NCBI RefSeq assembly: GCF_000956475.1
Contig: NZ_JYJB01000007.1
Location: 310,001 to 374,000 of the forward strand
Reading direction: 5' to 3'
Length of the DNA stretch: 64,000 nucleotides
Source: Microbacterium hydrocarbonoxydans
Lineage (GTDB): Bacteria; Actinomycetota; Actinomycetes; Actinomycetales; Microbacteriaceae
The notes under the pieces are model-generated. The model was not told the origin of the DNA. It ran no database searches and was given only the letters and a program-made list of their open reading frames with translations. The translations under genes and the position numbers were made by a program. Of this stretch, positions 8,376 through 17,276 are shown piece by piece; the stretch's first letter is position 1, and every line of letters begins with the position of its first letter.

Positions 8376-9515
8376 TCAGCCCGCGTTCAGCACCTGACGG
8401 CCGACCGCGGTGTCGGTCAGGCGCCAGTCGGTCTCTTTGACCACGTGGAAGAAGTTCACGAACGATGCGCCCGAGTCGCGCGCCCGCTTGATCAGCATCC
8501 GCGACCATCCCTCCTGGGTGATCCAGTCGTCGGCTGTGGCCTCGTAGGGCGGGTTCGCCGGCCATTGGAACACCCAGCTGCCCCAGGCGCCGTATCCCGG
8601 CCCGCCGGGCTGGAAGTCCGCCGGGTTGTCGGGAGCGGAGGCGGTCTCCGCGATGCCCCAGGGCTTGGATCCTGCGAGTGCCTTGAGTCGCGGCACCGGC
8701 CCGTTCGGGTCGGTGAATCCGAAGACGTCGTCCGGGCTCTGCCAGCCGCCTTGACTCATCGGGGTGTACCCCCAGTTGAAACCGTCGAGCGCGAGCGCGT
8801 CGACGTAGGCCGAGCCGGGGAAGTACGACTCGAACGGGTAGGGACCGGCGCCGTAGTTCAGCGGATTCCAGAGGAACACGACCTTGGGCGCGATCGCCTG
8901 CTTGAGCGCGTAGACGTGTCGCCACATCGCGATGTACTCCGCCGGTGTGTTGCCGCCGGCGGCGGTGCTGCTCGACCACGGGCGGGTCGAGTCGTCCATC
9001 TCGGGCGCGAACCGCACGATGATCTCCGCATCCGCACTGCGGCGGGCAGCGTCCGTGAGCCACGACGTCAGGTAGGCGTCGTACTCGCCGGCGGCGATGC
9101 GGCGCGGCGCGAACGCCGGCTGCTGATCGGCGGGCCGATTCCAGTCCCACGGCTCCCAGGAGATCAGCAGGGCCGAGCGGCGCGACATGGCGGCGTCCGC
9201 GTAGGCGTTCGGGAAGCCGGGCGACTGCACGAAGTCGGCGTAGGTCGAGAGCATCCCGTTCGTCCGGCTGAACGCGGCCTCCTCGGCGGCCATGGTCGGC
9301 AGATCGTGCGAGGTCCAGCCGAGGATCATCGTGTGGTCGGCATCGAGGATGCTGGTGGCGGGCGTCGACGGAGCCGGTGACGGCGAGGTCGTCGGTGACG
9401 GCGAGGGCTTGGGCTTGGGGGCTGCCATGGCCGTCGACGGCACCGACAGCAGCAGGGCGGCGACGGACAGGCCCGTCGCGATCAGGGCATGCGTGAAACG
9501 CGGTCCTGCGACCAT
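8376..9515 (-). CDS. Secreted glycoside hydrolase family 26-like protein
   Basis: Exported glycan hydrolase of 379 residues. A signal peptide (about residues 1-31, ending STAMAA) is followed by a Pro/Ser/Thr linker (PKPKPSPSP...) and a (beta/alpha)8-type catalytic domain. Candidate catalytic residues are the acid/base Glu in VRFAPEMDD and the nucleophile Glu in KPWGIAETAS, matching the spacing of GH26 mannanases and related endoglucanases. WEPWDWNRP and FLWNPLNYG are substrate-cleft-like. The ATG at 9515 has GGAGGT 7 bp upstream. The polymer cleaved is uncertain (mannan or beta-glucan). No CBM or cell-wall anchor is present. Confidence 0.82.
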   Translation of the reverse strand: MVAGPRFTHALIATGLSVAALLLSVPSTAMAAPKPKPSPSPTTSPSPAPSTPATSILDADHTMILGWTSHDLPTMAAEEAAFSRTNGMLSTYADFVQSPGFPNAYADAAMSRRSALLISWEPWDWNRPADQQPAFAPRRIAAGEYDAYLTSWLTDAARRSADAEIIVRFAPEMDDSTRPWSSSTAAGGNTPAEYIAMWRHVYALKQAIAPKVVFLWNPLNYGAGPYPFESYFPGSAYVDALALDGFNWGYTPMSQGGWQSPDDVFGFTDPNGPVPRLKALAGSKPWGIAETASAPDNPADFQPGGPGYGAWGSWVFQWPANPPYEATADDWITQEGWSRMLIKRARDSGASFVNFFHVVKETDWRLTDTAVGRQVLNAG

Positions 9516-9665
9516 GGAACGACCTCCGGAGGGTGGCCTCCGATGGGGGAATGAGGCCGCGGGAGAGACCATTCTCTGCGACGGACGGCGGCCGCGGTAG
9601 AGACCATCGGCCAGACTTCGGGAAAGGCCGCGGATACGGCTCACAGCGTTCTCAGAACGTTGAAA

Positions 9666-9693
9666 TGTACAAACGTACATGTACGCACGTACA
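9666..9693. promoter_or_regulatory. TetR operator upstream of the TetR/RND operon
   Basis: 28-bp dyad made of TGTAC, a central GTACATGTAC and GTACA, separated by two 4-bp spacers; only the spacers break the symmetry. It lies 12 bp before the regulator's ATG, where bound repressor would block the promoter or ribosome site. The two overlapping half-site pairs suggest binding of two dimers, as in QacR/AcrR-type regulators. Confidence 0.75.
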
Positions 9694-9705
9694 GAGAGGG
9701 GTGAC

Positions 9706-10269
9706 ATGAGTGACGCACGACGCAGGCGCGACCCCGAGGCGCGACGTCGCGAGATCATCACGGCGGCAGCCGAGCTGATCATCGAGATCGGCGTCGACGC
9801 GATCACGCACCGCAAAGTCGCCTCTCGCGCCGGGGTGCCGCTCGGCGCGACCACGCAGTACTTCGCCACGCTCGACGATCTTCGCGAGGCCGCGGTCCGT
9901 GAACTCGCCGCCGAGGTCGACAGCCGCATCGAGGCCACCCGCCGTGCGGTGCTCGCCGACGGAGTGACGCCCGCCGGGCTCGCGCGACTCATCCACGACG
10001 GGCTCTCCGACGCCCACGCCGTGCAGGCCGATAGGGCCGTGGTCACCGCGGCCGTCCACGATCCGAGGGTCCGCGAACTCGCACGTCACTGGTCCGACGA
10101 GGTGGTCGGATTCATCGCACCCGTTCACGGTCCGGGCCCCGCCAGGGCGGCCGCCGTTTTCCTGGACGGCGTACTCTGGCACGCCCAGATCCACGACGAA
10201 CCGCTCGACGAGGGCATCATCCGCGACGCCCTCACCGGAATCCTGACTCCAGCCGCAGCATCCGCCTAA
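9706..10269 (+). CDS. TetR family repressor of the RND exporter
   Basis: A repressor of 187 residues. The N-terminal helix-turn-helix (about residues 10-58: RRREIITAAAELIIEIGVDA, ITHRKVASRAGVPLGATTQY) is of TetR type, followed by a variable ligand-binding region. I chose ATG 9706 because GAGGGG precedes it; ATG 9679 lies inside the operator and would add nine residues. It is followed after 14 bp by an RND transporter, so it most likely represses a drug-efflux operon and is released by a transported compound. The operator at 9666-9693 supports autoregulation. Confidence 0.9.
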   Translation: MSDARRRRDPEARRREIITAAAELIIEIGVDAITHRKVASRAGVPLGATTQYFATLDDLREAAVRELAAEVDSRIEATRRAVLADGVTPAGLARLIHDGLSDAHAVQADRAVVTAAVHDPRVRELARHWSDEVVGFIAPVHGPGPARAAAVFLDGVLWHAQIHDEPLDEGIIRDALTGILTPAAASA

Positions 10270-10283
10270 CCGAGAGAACCGCC

Positions 10284-13200
10284 TTGTCGAAACTCGCCGT
10301 CCTCAGCCTGAAGAACCGCGCGCTGATCGCTCTGATCACGATCGTCGCCGCCGTGTTCGGCGGCCTCGCGCTGACGAACCTCAAGCAGGAGCTCATCCCG
10401 TCGCTCGAGCTGCCCAACCTCATGGTGATGACGACCTACCCGGGCGCCTCCCCCGAGGTGGTCGAGAACGACGTCTCCACTCCGATCGAATCGGCCATCC
10501 AGGGCGTTCCCGGGCTCGAGGGCACGACTGCCACCAGCACGACGAACGCCTCGATCGTGCAGGCGACGTTCACCTACGGCACGAATCTCGCCACCGCCGA
10601 GCAGAAGATCCAGCAGGCGATCAACCGCATCTCCTCGACCCTGCCGGACGATGTGACGCCTCAGGTGCTGTCGGTCTCGATCGACGACTTCCCGGTGATC
10701 CAGGTCGCGGTCACCGGCTTCGACGATGCCGAGAACGCGCAGGCCGAGCTGCAGAGCGTCGCGATCCCGAAGCTCGAAGACGTCGCGGGTGTCAACGCGG
10801 CGGACATCGTCGGCGGCGTCGGACAGCGCATCACGATCACTCCGGACGTTGCCAAGCTCGCCGCTGCGGGCGAGAGCACGCAGGCGATCAGCTCGGCTCT
10901 GCAGCAGAACGGCACGCTGTTCCCCGGCGGGGACATCACCGAAGACGGTCAGACGCTCACGGTGCAGACCGGAGCGAAGATCACCTCGGTCGACGAGATC
11001 GCCGCGCTCCCGCTCGTCGGAGCCGATGCGACGATCGGAGATGTCGCGACAGTGGTGCAGGAGTCGGACCCGGTGACGTCGATCTCGCGCGTCGACGGCA
11101 AGGACGCGCTGTCGATCTCGATCACCAAGCTGCCGGCGGCGAACACCGTCGAGGTGTCGCACGGCGTGATCGCCGCCCTCGACGACGTCAAGGAGGCGTT
11201 CCCCGACGCGAAGTTCACGATCGTGTTCGACCAGGCGCCGTTCATCGTGCAGTCGATCGACACGCTCGCGACAGAGGGTCTTCTCGGCCTCGTGTTCGCG
11301 GTGATCGTCATCCACGTCTTCCTGCTGTCGATCCGCTCCACACTGGTGACCGCGATCTCCATCCCGACCAGCGTGCTGATCACCTTCATCGGCCTGCAGG
11401 CCTTCGGCTACTCGCTCAACATCCTCACCCTCGGAGCGCTCACGATCGCGATCGGGCGCGTGGTCGACGACTCGATCGTCGTGATCGAGAACATCAAACG
11501 CCACTATGTGGGGGATGCCGACAAGGGCGAGGCCATCCGCCTCGCCGTGCGCGAGGTCGCGGCGGCCGTCACGGCGTCGACCATCACCACCGTCGCGGTC
11601 TTCCTGCCGATCGTCTTCGTCGGCGACATGGTCGGAGAGCTGTTCCGGCCGTTCGCGATGACCGTGACGATCGCCATGGTCGCCTCGCTGCTCGTCGCGC
11701 TCACGATCGTTCCCGTCCTCGCCTACTGGTTCCTGCGACCGGGCAAGCCGCTGCTCGACGCCGAGGGGGCGCGGATCGATCCCGAGCATCCCGACGCTCC
11801 TCCGACGTGGCTGCAGCGCGGATACCGGCCCATCCTCGGCTGGACACTCAAGCACTCCGGCATCACGGTGATCCTCGCGGTCGTCGTGCTCGGCGCGACG
11901 CTGGCCGCGGCGCCGCTGATGAAGGTGAACTTCCTCAGCGACTCCGGCCAGAACACGATGACGGTCACGCAGAACCTCGGCCCGACCGCGAGCCTCGAAG
12001 CGAAGTCGGATGCGGCGATGAAGGTCGAGGACGCTCTGCTCGACATCGACGGCATCACGCACGTGCAGGCCTCGATCGGGTCGAGCGGGTCGGCCCTGCG
12101 CGACGCGTTCTCCGGTGGCGCCGGAGTGACGTTCTCGGTGCTCACCGACAGCGACGCCGACCAGGAGAAGCTGCGCAGCGAGGTGCAGAAGGCGATCGAC
12201 GGGCTGAAGGACGTCGGCGACGTCGCCGTGGCGGCATCCGCCGGGCTCGGCTCGAGCGACATCGAGATCTCCGTGACCGCCTCGAACTCGAGCGACCTCG
12301 AGAAGGCGACGGATGCCGTGGTCGCCGAGCTCGACGGGCGCGACGGCATCGGCCAGGTCACGGACAACCTCGCCGCATCGCTGCCGTACCTCGCGGTGGT
12401 CGTCGACCGGCAGGCTGCGGCCGAGCGCGGGCTCTCAGAGGTCGCGGTCGGCTCGATCGTGTCGAGCACGATGCGCCCGCAGCAGGCCGGCTCCGTCGAG
12501 ATCGACGACACCGCACTGACCGTCTACATCGCGGCCCCCGCGCCGCCCACGACCGCGCAGGCGCTCAAGGAGCTGGCGATCCCGACCGCTCGCGGCGTCG
12601 TGCAGCTGCAGGACATCGCGGTCGTCGAGGAGCGCAACGGCCCCACGTCCATCACCACGGAGAAGGGCAAGCGCACGGCGACGGTCACCGTGCCGCCGGC
12701 ATCCGACAACCTCGCGGTCGCCACCGCCTCGGTCTCGGCAGCGCTCGCCGCGGTCGACCTGCCCGACGGTGCATCCGCCGAGGTCGGCGGCGTCGCGACG
12801 CAGCAGGCTGACTCGTTCTCGCAGCTCGGACTTGCGATGCTCGCGGCCATCCTCATCGTCTACGTCGTGATGGTGGCGACCTTCAAGTCGCTGCGTCAGC
12901 CGCTGCTGCTGCTCGTCTCGGTGCCGTTCGCGGCGACCGGAGCGATCATGCTGCAGATCATCACCGGGGTTCCGCTCGGCGTCGCCTCGCTGATCGGCGT
13001 GCTGATGCTGATCGGCATCGTCGTGACCAACGCCATCGTGCTCGTCGACCTGGTGAACCAGTACCGCGAGAAGGGGCTGTCGACGCCCGAGGCGGTGATG
13101 GCCGGCGGCGAGAAGCGTCTGCGCCCGATCCTCATGACCGCGCTCGCGACGATCTTCGCGCTGACGCCGATGGCCCTCGGCATCACCGGGCACGGCGGCT

Positions 13201-13481
13201 TCATCTCGCAGCCGCTCGCGATCGTCGTGATCGGCGGACTGGTGTCGTCGACCGTGCTGACGCTCATCGTGCTGCCGACGCTGTACAACCTCGTCGAGGG
13301 TGCCAGGGAGCGTCGCCGAGCGCGCCGGGAGCGAGCCACCACCCCGGTGGTTGAACGAGCCAGCACGCCGGCCGTTGAGCGAGCGCAGCGAGACGAAACG
13401 CTCAGAGCCGACGCGGACGCTTCCACGCTGCCGCACGCGCCGCAACTCACCCGCCGACAGCTGCGGGAAAAGGGCGAGTAG
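10284..13481 (+). CDS. RND family efflux transporter (AcrB/HAE1-like)
   Basis: Proton-driven exporter of 1065 residues in the cytoplasmic membrane. It has the internal duplication of RND proteins: TM1 (about 11-31), a large extracytoplasmic domain, TM2-6 starting near residue 335, a second large loop and TM8-12. The TM4 segment GRVVDDSIVVIENIKR carries the proton-relay Asp pair. Starting with TTG, it is co-transcribed with the TetR regulator. No membrane-fusion or outer-membrane partner is present, as expected for an actinobacterium. The cytoplasmic tail after the last helix is Arg-rich and contains PVVERASTPAVERAQRDETL, encoded by a family B dispersed repeat (13374-13401). Confidence 0.92.
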   Translation: MSKLAVLSLKNRALIALITIVAAVFGGLALTNLKQELIPSLELPNLMVMTTYPGASPEVVENDVSTPIESAIQGVPGLEGTTATSTTNASIVQATFTYGTNLATAEQKIQQAINRISSTLPDDVTPQVLSVSIDDFPVIQVAVTGFDDAENAQAELQSVAIPKLEDVAGVNAADIVGGVGQRITITPDVAKLAAAGESTQAISSALQQNGTLFPGGDITEDGQTLTVQTGAKITSVDEIAALPLVGADATIGDVATVVQESDPVTSISRVDGKDALSISITKLPAANTVEVSHGVIAALDDVKEAFPDAKFTIVFDQAPFIVQSIDTLATEGLLGLVFAVIVIHVFLLSIRSTLVTAISIPTSVLITFIGLQAFGYSLNILTLGALTIAIGRVVDDSIVVIENIKRHYVGDADKGEAIRLAVREVAAAVTASTITTVAVFLPIVFVGDMVGELFRPFAMTVTIAMVASLLVALTIVPVLAYWFLRPGKPLLDAEGARIDPEHPDAPPTWLQRGYRPILGWTLKHSGITVILAVVVLGATLAAAPLMKVNFLSDSGQNTMTVTQNLGPTASLEAKSDAAMKVEDALLDIDGITHVQASIGSSGSALRDAFSGGAGVTFSVLTDSDADQEKLRSEVQKAIDGLKDVGDVAVAASAGLGSSDIEISVTASNSSDLEKATDAVVAELDGRDGIGQVTDNLAASLPYLAVVVDRQAAAERGLSEVAVGSIVSSTMRPQQAGSVEIDDTALTVYIAAPAPPTTAQALKELAIPTARGVVQLQDIAVVEERNGPTSITTEKGKRTATVTVPPASDNLAVATASVSAALAAVDLPDGASAEVGGVATQQADSFSQLGLAMLAAILIVYVVMVATFKSLRQPLLLLVSVPFAATGAIMLQIITGVPLGVASLIGVLMLIGIVVTNAIVLVDLVNQYREKGLSTPEAVMAGGEKRLRPILMTALATIFALTPMALGITGHGGFISQPLAIVVIGGLVSSTVLTLIVLPTLYNLVEGARERRRARRERATTPVVERASTPAVERAQRDETLRADADASTLPHAPQLTRRQLREKGE
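13374..13401 (+). repeat. Dispersed repeat family B, copy in the RND exporter tail
   Basis: The sequence begins GTTGAGCGAGCGCAGCGAGA and continues to CGAAACGC; it is read in frame as VERAQRDETL. It matches, in either orientation, copies at 24736-24770, 24786-24811 and 24835-24861 inside the ECF ATPase gene. Confidence 0.7.
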
Positions 13482-13492
13482 CCCCCGACTCG

Positions 13493-13577
13493 GTTCACAA
13501 CTCAGGAATCACGGCGCCGCTCGGAGCCGTACAGTCCGGTTCGAACGCCTGGCGCTGATTCTTCCTGAGTTGTGAAC
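13493..13577. repeat. Long-armed inverted repeat between convergent genes
   Basis: A perfect 16-bp inverted repeat, GTTCACAACTCAGGAA (13493-13508) and TTCCTGAGTTGTGAAC (13562-13577), flanks 53 bp. Imperfect pairing continues inward (TCACGGCGCC against GGCGCTGATT). It lies between the RND exporter and galM stops. The loop is long for an intrinsic terminator, so a small palindromic mobile-type repeat that also ends transcription from both sides is likely. Confidence 0.65.
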
Positions 13578-13604
13578 GCCGAGCCCGCGGCGCTCGCACG
13601 GGGC

Positions 13605-14501
13605 TCAGCCGAGCTGGATGCCCCAGTGCAGGGTCCAGGTCTCGCCGGGGGCGAGGCGCCGGATGCCGAGGCCGCTGTTCAGCGCGTCTGCCGGCGCCGT
13701 CATCGGCTCGATCGCGACGGCCAGCGCCTGGCCCGGGTAGTTCGTCGTCGTGAACACCTGCGCATAGTCGAAGCCCTCGCCCTGCCACAGCGTGAGGGTG
13801 CGGCCGTCCGGCGCGGTCAGCGTATGCCGGACCCGGCCGTCGGCATCGCGGTCGAGGTCTGTGAAACCGGTGTCGAGGGTGACGTCTCCCAAGCGGATGC
13901 CGTCGCGCAGGGCCGTATCGGCCGGACGGCTGCCGGTGGGCAGCATCCGCTCGTCGGTGTCGAACTGCGTGCGTGCGGGAACCCGCAGGACGAGGTCGTG
14001 CGTGTCGACGTCGCCGATCATGACGAACGGGTGGGTGCCCAGCGCGACCGGAGCCGGCGTCGCCGAGCGGTTCGTGATCGTGTGCGTCACCTCGACGCCG
14101 TGCTCGTCGAGGTCATAGGAGACGCTCGTGTCGAGCAGATACGGATATCCGGTCTGCGGCACGACGGCGGCGCGCAGGATGACGGCATCGTCCGTCTGCT
14201 GCACCTCGTATGCGGTGAAGCGGAGCAGGCCGTGACTGGCGTTGCCGTACTTGGGCTCCGAGATCGAGAGCTGGCGAATGGTGCCCTCGTCGTCCCAGCG
14301 CCCGTCGCGCACGCGGTTGGGCCACGGCACCAGGACGACGCCCGAGCACGACGGCGTGGGCTGGTCCTCGGGATACGGGGGAACCAGGTCGACGCCGCCG
14401 ATGCGCAGGGAGCGGAGCGACCCGCCCACCTGGGCGATCTGCGCGGTGACGTCTCCGCGCTGGAGGTGGATCTGCGTGCCGGTGGGGGAGACGGTGTTCA
14501 C
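13605..14501 (-). CDS. Aldose 1-epimerase family protein
   Basis: Mutarotase-like enzyme of 298 residues interconverting alpha and beta anomers of hexoses, cytoplasmic. Family features are VLVPWPNRVRDGRW (about residues 55-68), the first catalytic His in NASHGLLRF, the second in LGTHPFVMIGD (about 155-165), and the C-terminal base Glu in VAIEPMTAPADALNSG. The start is GTG at 14501. It is monocistronic and convergent with the RND exporter. The sugar specificity cannot be assigned; family members include galactose mutarotase and glucose-6-phosphate epimerase. Confidence 0.9.
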   Translation of the reverse strand: MNTVSPTGTQIHLQRGDVTAQIAQVGGSLRSLRIGGVDLVPPYPEDQPTPSCSGVVLVPWPNRVRDGRWDDEGTIRQLSISEPKYGNASHGLLRFTAYEVQQTDDAVILRAAVVPQTGYPYLLDTSVSYDLDEHGVEVTHTITNRSATPAPVALGTHPFVMIGDVDTHDLVLRVPARTQFDTDERMLPTGSRPADTALRDGIRLGDVTLDTGFTDLDRDADGRVRHTLTAPDGRTLTLWQGEGFDYAQVFTTTNYPGQALAVAIEPMTAPADALNSGLGIRRLAPGETWTLHWGIQLG

Positions 14502-14709
14502 TCCGTCATCGTACGACTCCGGAGAGTTGCGGACGGTCAGCCGGGCAGTCTCCCAGGTGCGACATGTAGACTCTTCCGGTCGGCTTCGGACACCCGCGCA
14601 TGGCGCGGACGTTTTTGAGCAAGAAGTGTGAGTCCAGGGGCCGATGGTGAGCGTCGATCGACGTTAATCAACCATCACATGAATGGCCCCGGCCGCAGAC
14701 AGTCCGGAC

Positions 14710-14765
14710 CCGCGCTCAGCGCAGGGTGCTCGCGCGTGCGCGCAGCGCTGTTCTCGTGCGAGAAC
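14710..14765 (+). promoter_or_regulatory. Structured 5' leader of the DEAD-box helicase gene
   Basis: The 280-bp region before the helicase start has no gene. Its last 70 bp can form two hairpins: CAGCGC (from 14717) pairing with GCGCTG (to 14750), and GTTCTC-GTGC-GAGAAC (14750-14765), which ends just before the AAGGA ribosome site. Cold-shock helicases are often regulated through leader structure. No conserved RNA family was recognised. Confidence 0.4.
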
Positions 14766-14781
14766 TCAGAAGGACACACCC

Positions 14782-17067
14782 ATGCCCAAGAACAAGAAGC
14801 CCCGCGGCGGACGTCCCGCCGCCAACTTCGAGCCGCGCTACGGCGCCAAGAAGACCTCGTTCCATGACCGTCACGCCGGTGCTCGCGAGGGTGCTCGCCC
14901 CGAGCGCGGCGGATTCCGTGCGGATGCCGGTGAGCGCCGCAGCGCGCCCGCAGCGGGCGGCTATGACCGTCGCCCGGGCAGCCGCAGCGCGGGTCACCGC
15001 GGATACCGTCCGGCCGAGGCGGAGACCGGCGCTCCCAAGCAGCGCTGGAGCGCGCAGGAGCGCGCCGGTCGCGATGAGGCCCGCAGCATCCGCAACCGGG
15101 CCGAGTCCGGCCGTCGCGAGACGCCGCACCACCGCGACGAGCGTCCCCGCTTCGACGAGCGCTCCGAGCGCCCGCGCTACAACGACCGGCCGACCGCCGG
15201 CCGCCGTTTCGACGACCGCCCTCGCCGCGATGATCGCGGCGCCGAGCGCCCGCGTTTCGAGCGCGACGGCCAGCGCCCCACCGGCCCCGGCACCTACCGC
15301 GATGACCGCGGCGCCGAGCGTCCCCGGTTCAACCGTGACGAGCGCCCGCAGCGGGATGACCGTGGTTTCGCAGACCGTGGGGACCGTGCGGGCGCCCGCA
15401 ACGAGCGTCCCCGTTTCGACCGTGGCGCCGAGCGGCCCCGGTTCAACCGTGACGAGCGCCCGCAGCGGGATGACCGCGCCGAGCGTCCCCGGTTCAACGA
15501 CCGTGGCGCCGAGCGTCGCCGTTTCGACCGTGACGAGCGTCCCCGCCGTGACGACCGCGGCTCGGACCGCGCTCGCTTCAACGACGCCAGCTCCGCCGAG
15601 CGTCCTGCTCGTTCCTACGACGCCGACCGTGCGCGTCGCGCATTCGACCGCGACCGGGCTCAGCGCTCGATCGAGGGCGGCCGCGACGAGCGCTCGCGTC
15701 CGTCGACTGGCGGCGCATACCGCACCGAGCGTCCTCGCCGTGACGACCGCACGGGTGGCGACAGCCGTCCGAGCCGCAACGACTGGAACGCGAAGCCGAA
15801 GGCGGCCTTCGAGCCGACCGACGACGTCGTGCACGAGCGTCTCGAGGCGAAGTCGGTGGCGGCTGTCGAGGTCGACGGTGTGAGCTTCGCCGATCTCGGA
15901 CTCGGCTCGAACATCGTCGAGACTCTGGCGAACATGGGAGCGGCGAGCCCGTTCGCCATCCAGGCGGCCAGCATCCCGGCCGTCCTCTCGGGCCGAGACG
16001 TCCTTGCTCGTGGCCGCACCGGCTCGGGCAAGACCATCGCCTTCGGCGCGCCCCTCGTCGAGAACGTGCTGAAGTCGCAGGCCGGCAAGCGCCGCGAGTT
16101 CGGCCGCTCGCCTCGGGCGATCATCCTCGCCCCGACGCGCGAGCTCGCGCTGCAGATCGACCGCACGATCCAGCCGATCGCCCGCAGCGTCGGCCTGTTC
16201 ACCACGCAGATCTACGGCGGAGTGCCGCAGGGCCGCCAGGTGGGTGCGCTCAAGAAGGGCGTCGACATCGTGATCGGCACGCCCGGTCGCGTCGAGGACC
16301 TCATCAATCAGGGCAAGCTCGACCTCTCCGACTGCCGCATCGCGGTGCTCGACGAGGCGGACCACATGTGCGAGCTCGGCTTCGTCGAGCCCGTGCAGCG
16401 GATCCTCCGCCACACTGCCGACGGCAGTCAGAAGCTGCTCTTCTCGGCCACGCTCGACCGGGAGGTCGCGGCGCTCGTCGACGAGTTCCTCGTCGATCCG
16501 GCCGTCTACGAGGTCGCCGGCGAGGACCAGGACTCGAGCACGATCGAGCACCGCGTGCTCGTGATCGAGCACCGCGACAAGGCCGACATCCTCACGTCGC
16601 TCGTCGACCGCGAGGGCAAGACGCTCGTGTTCGCCCGCACCCGCGCTTACGCCGACATGCTCGCCGAGCAGTTCGACGACGCCGGCATCCCCGCGGTGTC
16701 GCTGCACGGTGACCTCAACCAGGCCAAGCGCACGCGCAACCTCGAGCGTCTGACCTCGGGTCGCGTGAACGTGCTCGTCGCGACGGATGTCGCCGCGCGC
16801 GGCATCCACGTCGACGACATCGACCTGGTCGTCCAGGCCGACGCGCCCGATGAGTACAAGACGTACCTGCACCGCTCGGGCCGTACCGGCCGCGCCGGCC
16901 GCTCGGGCCGCGTCGTCACTCTGATCACGCGTCAGCGTCAGCGTCGGATGACCGAGCTGCTGCAGCGCGCCGAGATCGACGCGCCGTTCGAGAACGCACG
17001 TCTCGACGACGACCTGATCGAGGAGATCGCCGGTCGCGTTCCGACCGCGGCAGACCTCACTGCCTGA
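14782..17067 (+). CDS. DEAD-box ATP-dependent RNA helicase with long charged N-terminal tail
   Basis: RNA helicase of 761 residues, probably in ribosome assembly or RNA decay, especially in the cold. Residues about 1-340 are low complexity, rich in Arg, Asp, Glu and Pro, with repeats of the type ERPRFNRDERPQRDDRG, and are likely disordered. The helicase core follows: Q motif FAIQAASIP, Walker A ARGRTGSGKT (about 409-418), PTRELALQ, the Walker B VLDEAD (about 523-528), SAT, and the C-terminal RecA domain with ARTRAYADML, VATDVAARGIHVDDIDLV and HRSGRTGRAGRSG. The ATG at 14782 has AAGGA upstream. Low-complexity tails are usually C-terminal in bacterial relatives; an N-terminal tail this long is less usual. 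Confidence 0.95.
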   Translation: MPKNKKPRGGRPAANFEPRYGAKKTSFHDRHAGAREGARPERGGFRADAGERRSAPAAGGYDRRPGSRSAGHRGYRPAEAETGAPKQRWSAQERAGRDEARSIRNRAESGRRETPHHRDERPRFDERSERPRYNDRPTAGRRFDDRPRRDDRGAERPRFERDGQRPTGPGTYRDDRGAERPRFNRDERPQRDDRGFADRGDRAGARNERPRFDRGAERPRFNRDERPQRDDRAERPRFNDRGAERRRFDRDERPRRDDRGSDRARFNDASSAERPARSYDADRARRAFDRDRAQRSIEGGRDERSRPSTGGAYRTERPRRDDRTGGDSRPSRNDWNAKPKAAFEPTDDVVHERLEAKSVAAVEVDGVSFADLGLGSNIVETLANMGAASPFAIQAASIPAVLSGRDVLARGRTGSGKTIAFGAPLVENVLKSQAGKRREFGRSPRAIILAPTRELALQIDRTIQPIARSVGLFTTQIYGGVPQGRQVGALKKGVDIVIGTPGRVEDLINQGKLDLSDCRIAVLDEADHMCELGFVEPVQRILRHTADGSQKLLFSATLDREVAALVDEFLVDPAVYEVAGEDQDSSTIEHRVLVIEHRDKADILTSLVDREGKTLVFARTRAYADMLAEQFDDAGIPAVSLHGDLNQAKRTRNLERLTSGRVNVLVATDVAARGIHVDDIDLVVQADAPDEYKTYLHRSGRTGRAGRSGRVVTLITRQRQRRMTELLQRAEIDAPFENARLDDDLIEEIAGRVPTAADLTA

Positions 17068-17073
17068 TCGTGT

Positions 17074-17112
17074 CGAAGGCCCCGTCACCGCATCAGCGGG
17101 GCGGGGCCTTCG
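17074..17112 (+). terminator. Terminator of the DEAD-box helicase gene
   Basis: CGAAGGCCCCG (17074-17084) pairs perfectly with CGGGGCCTTCG (17102-17112), seven bases after the stop codon. No T run, as is usual in this genome. Confidence 0.75.
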
Positions 17113-17276
17113 CCGACTTCACGTGCGCCCGCGCGTCAGCGGGGCGGATGCCTGCCGTCGACGTCATGTGCCCTCGGCGAGTGCACGGCACATTGACGCC
17201 AGCAGGTCGTGCATTCGGCGAGCGAACGTGAACTCGACGCGCACGATGCGTGCGCCGTGCGCGACGCGGGGGCGGG

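Noticed and set aside
10266..12062. Minus-strand frame of 598 codons in the RND exporter
   Set aside because: Arg/Asp/His-rich shadow of the exporter gene; the exporter's motifs are unmistakable.
17113..17276. Extra coding region downstream of the yaeQ gene
   Set aside because: Possible short frames are Arg/His-rich with no ribosome site. I see nothing else there.
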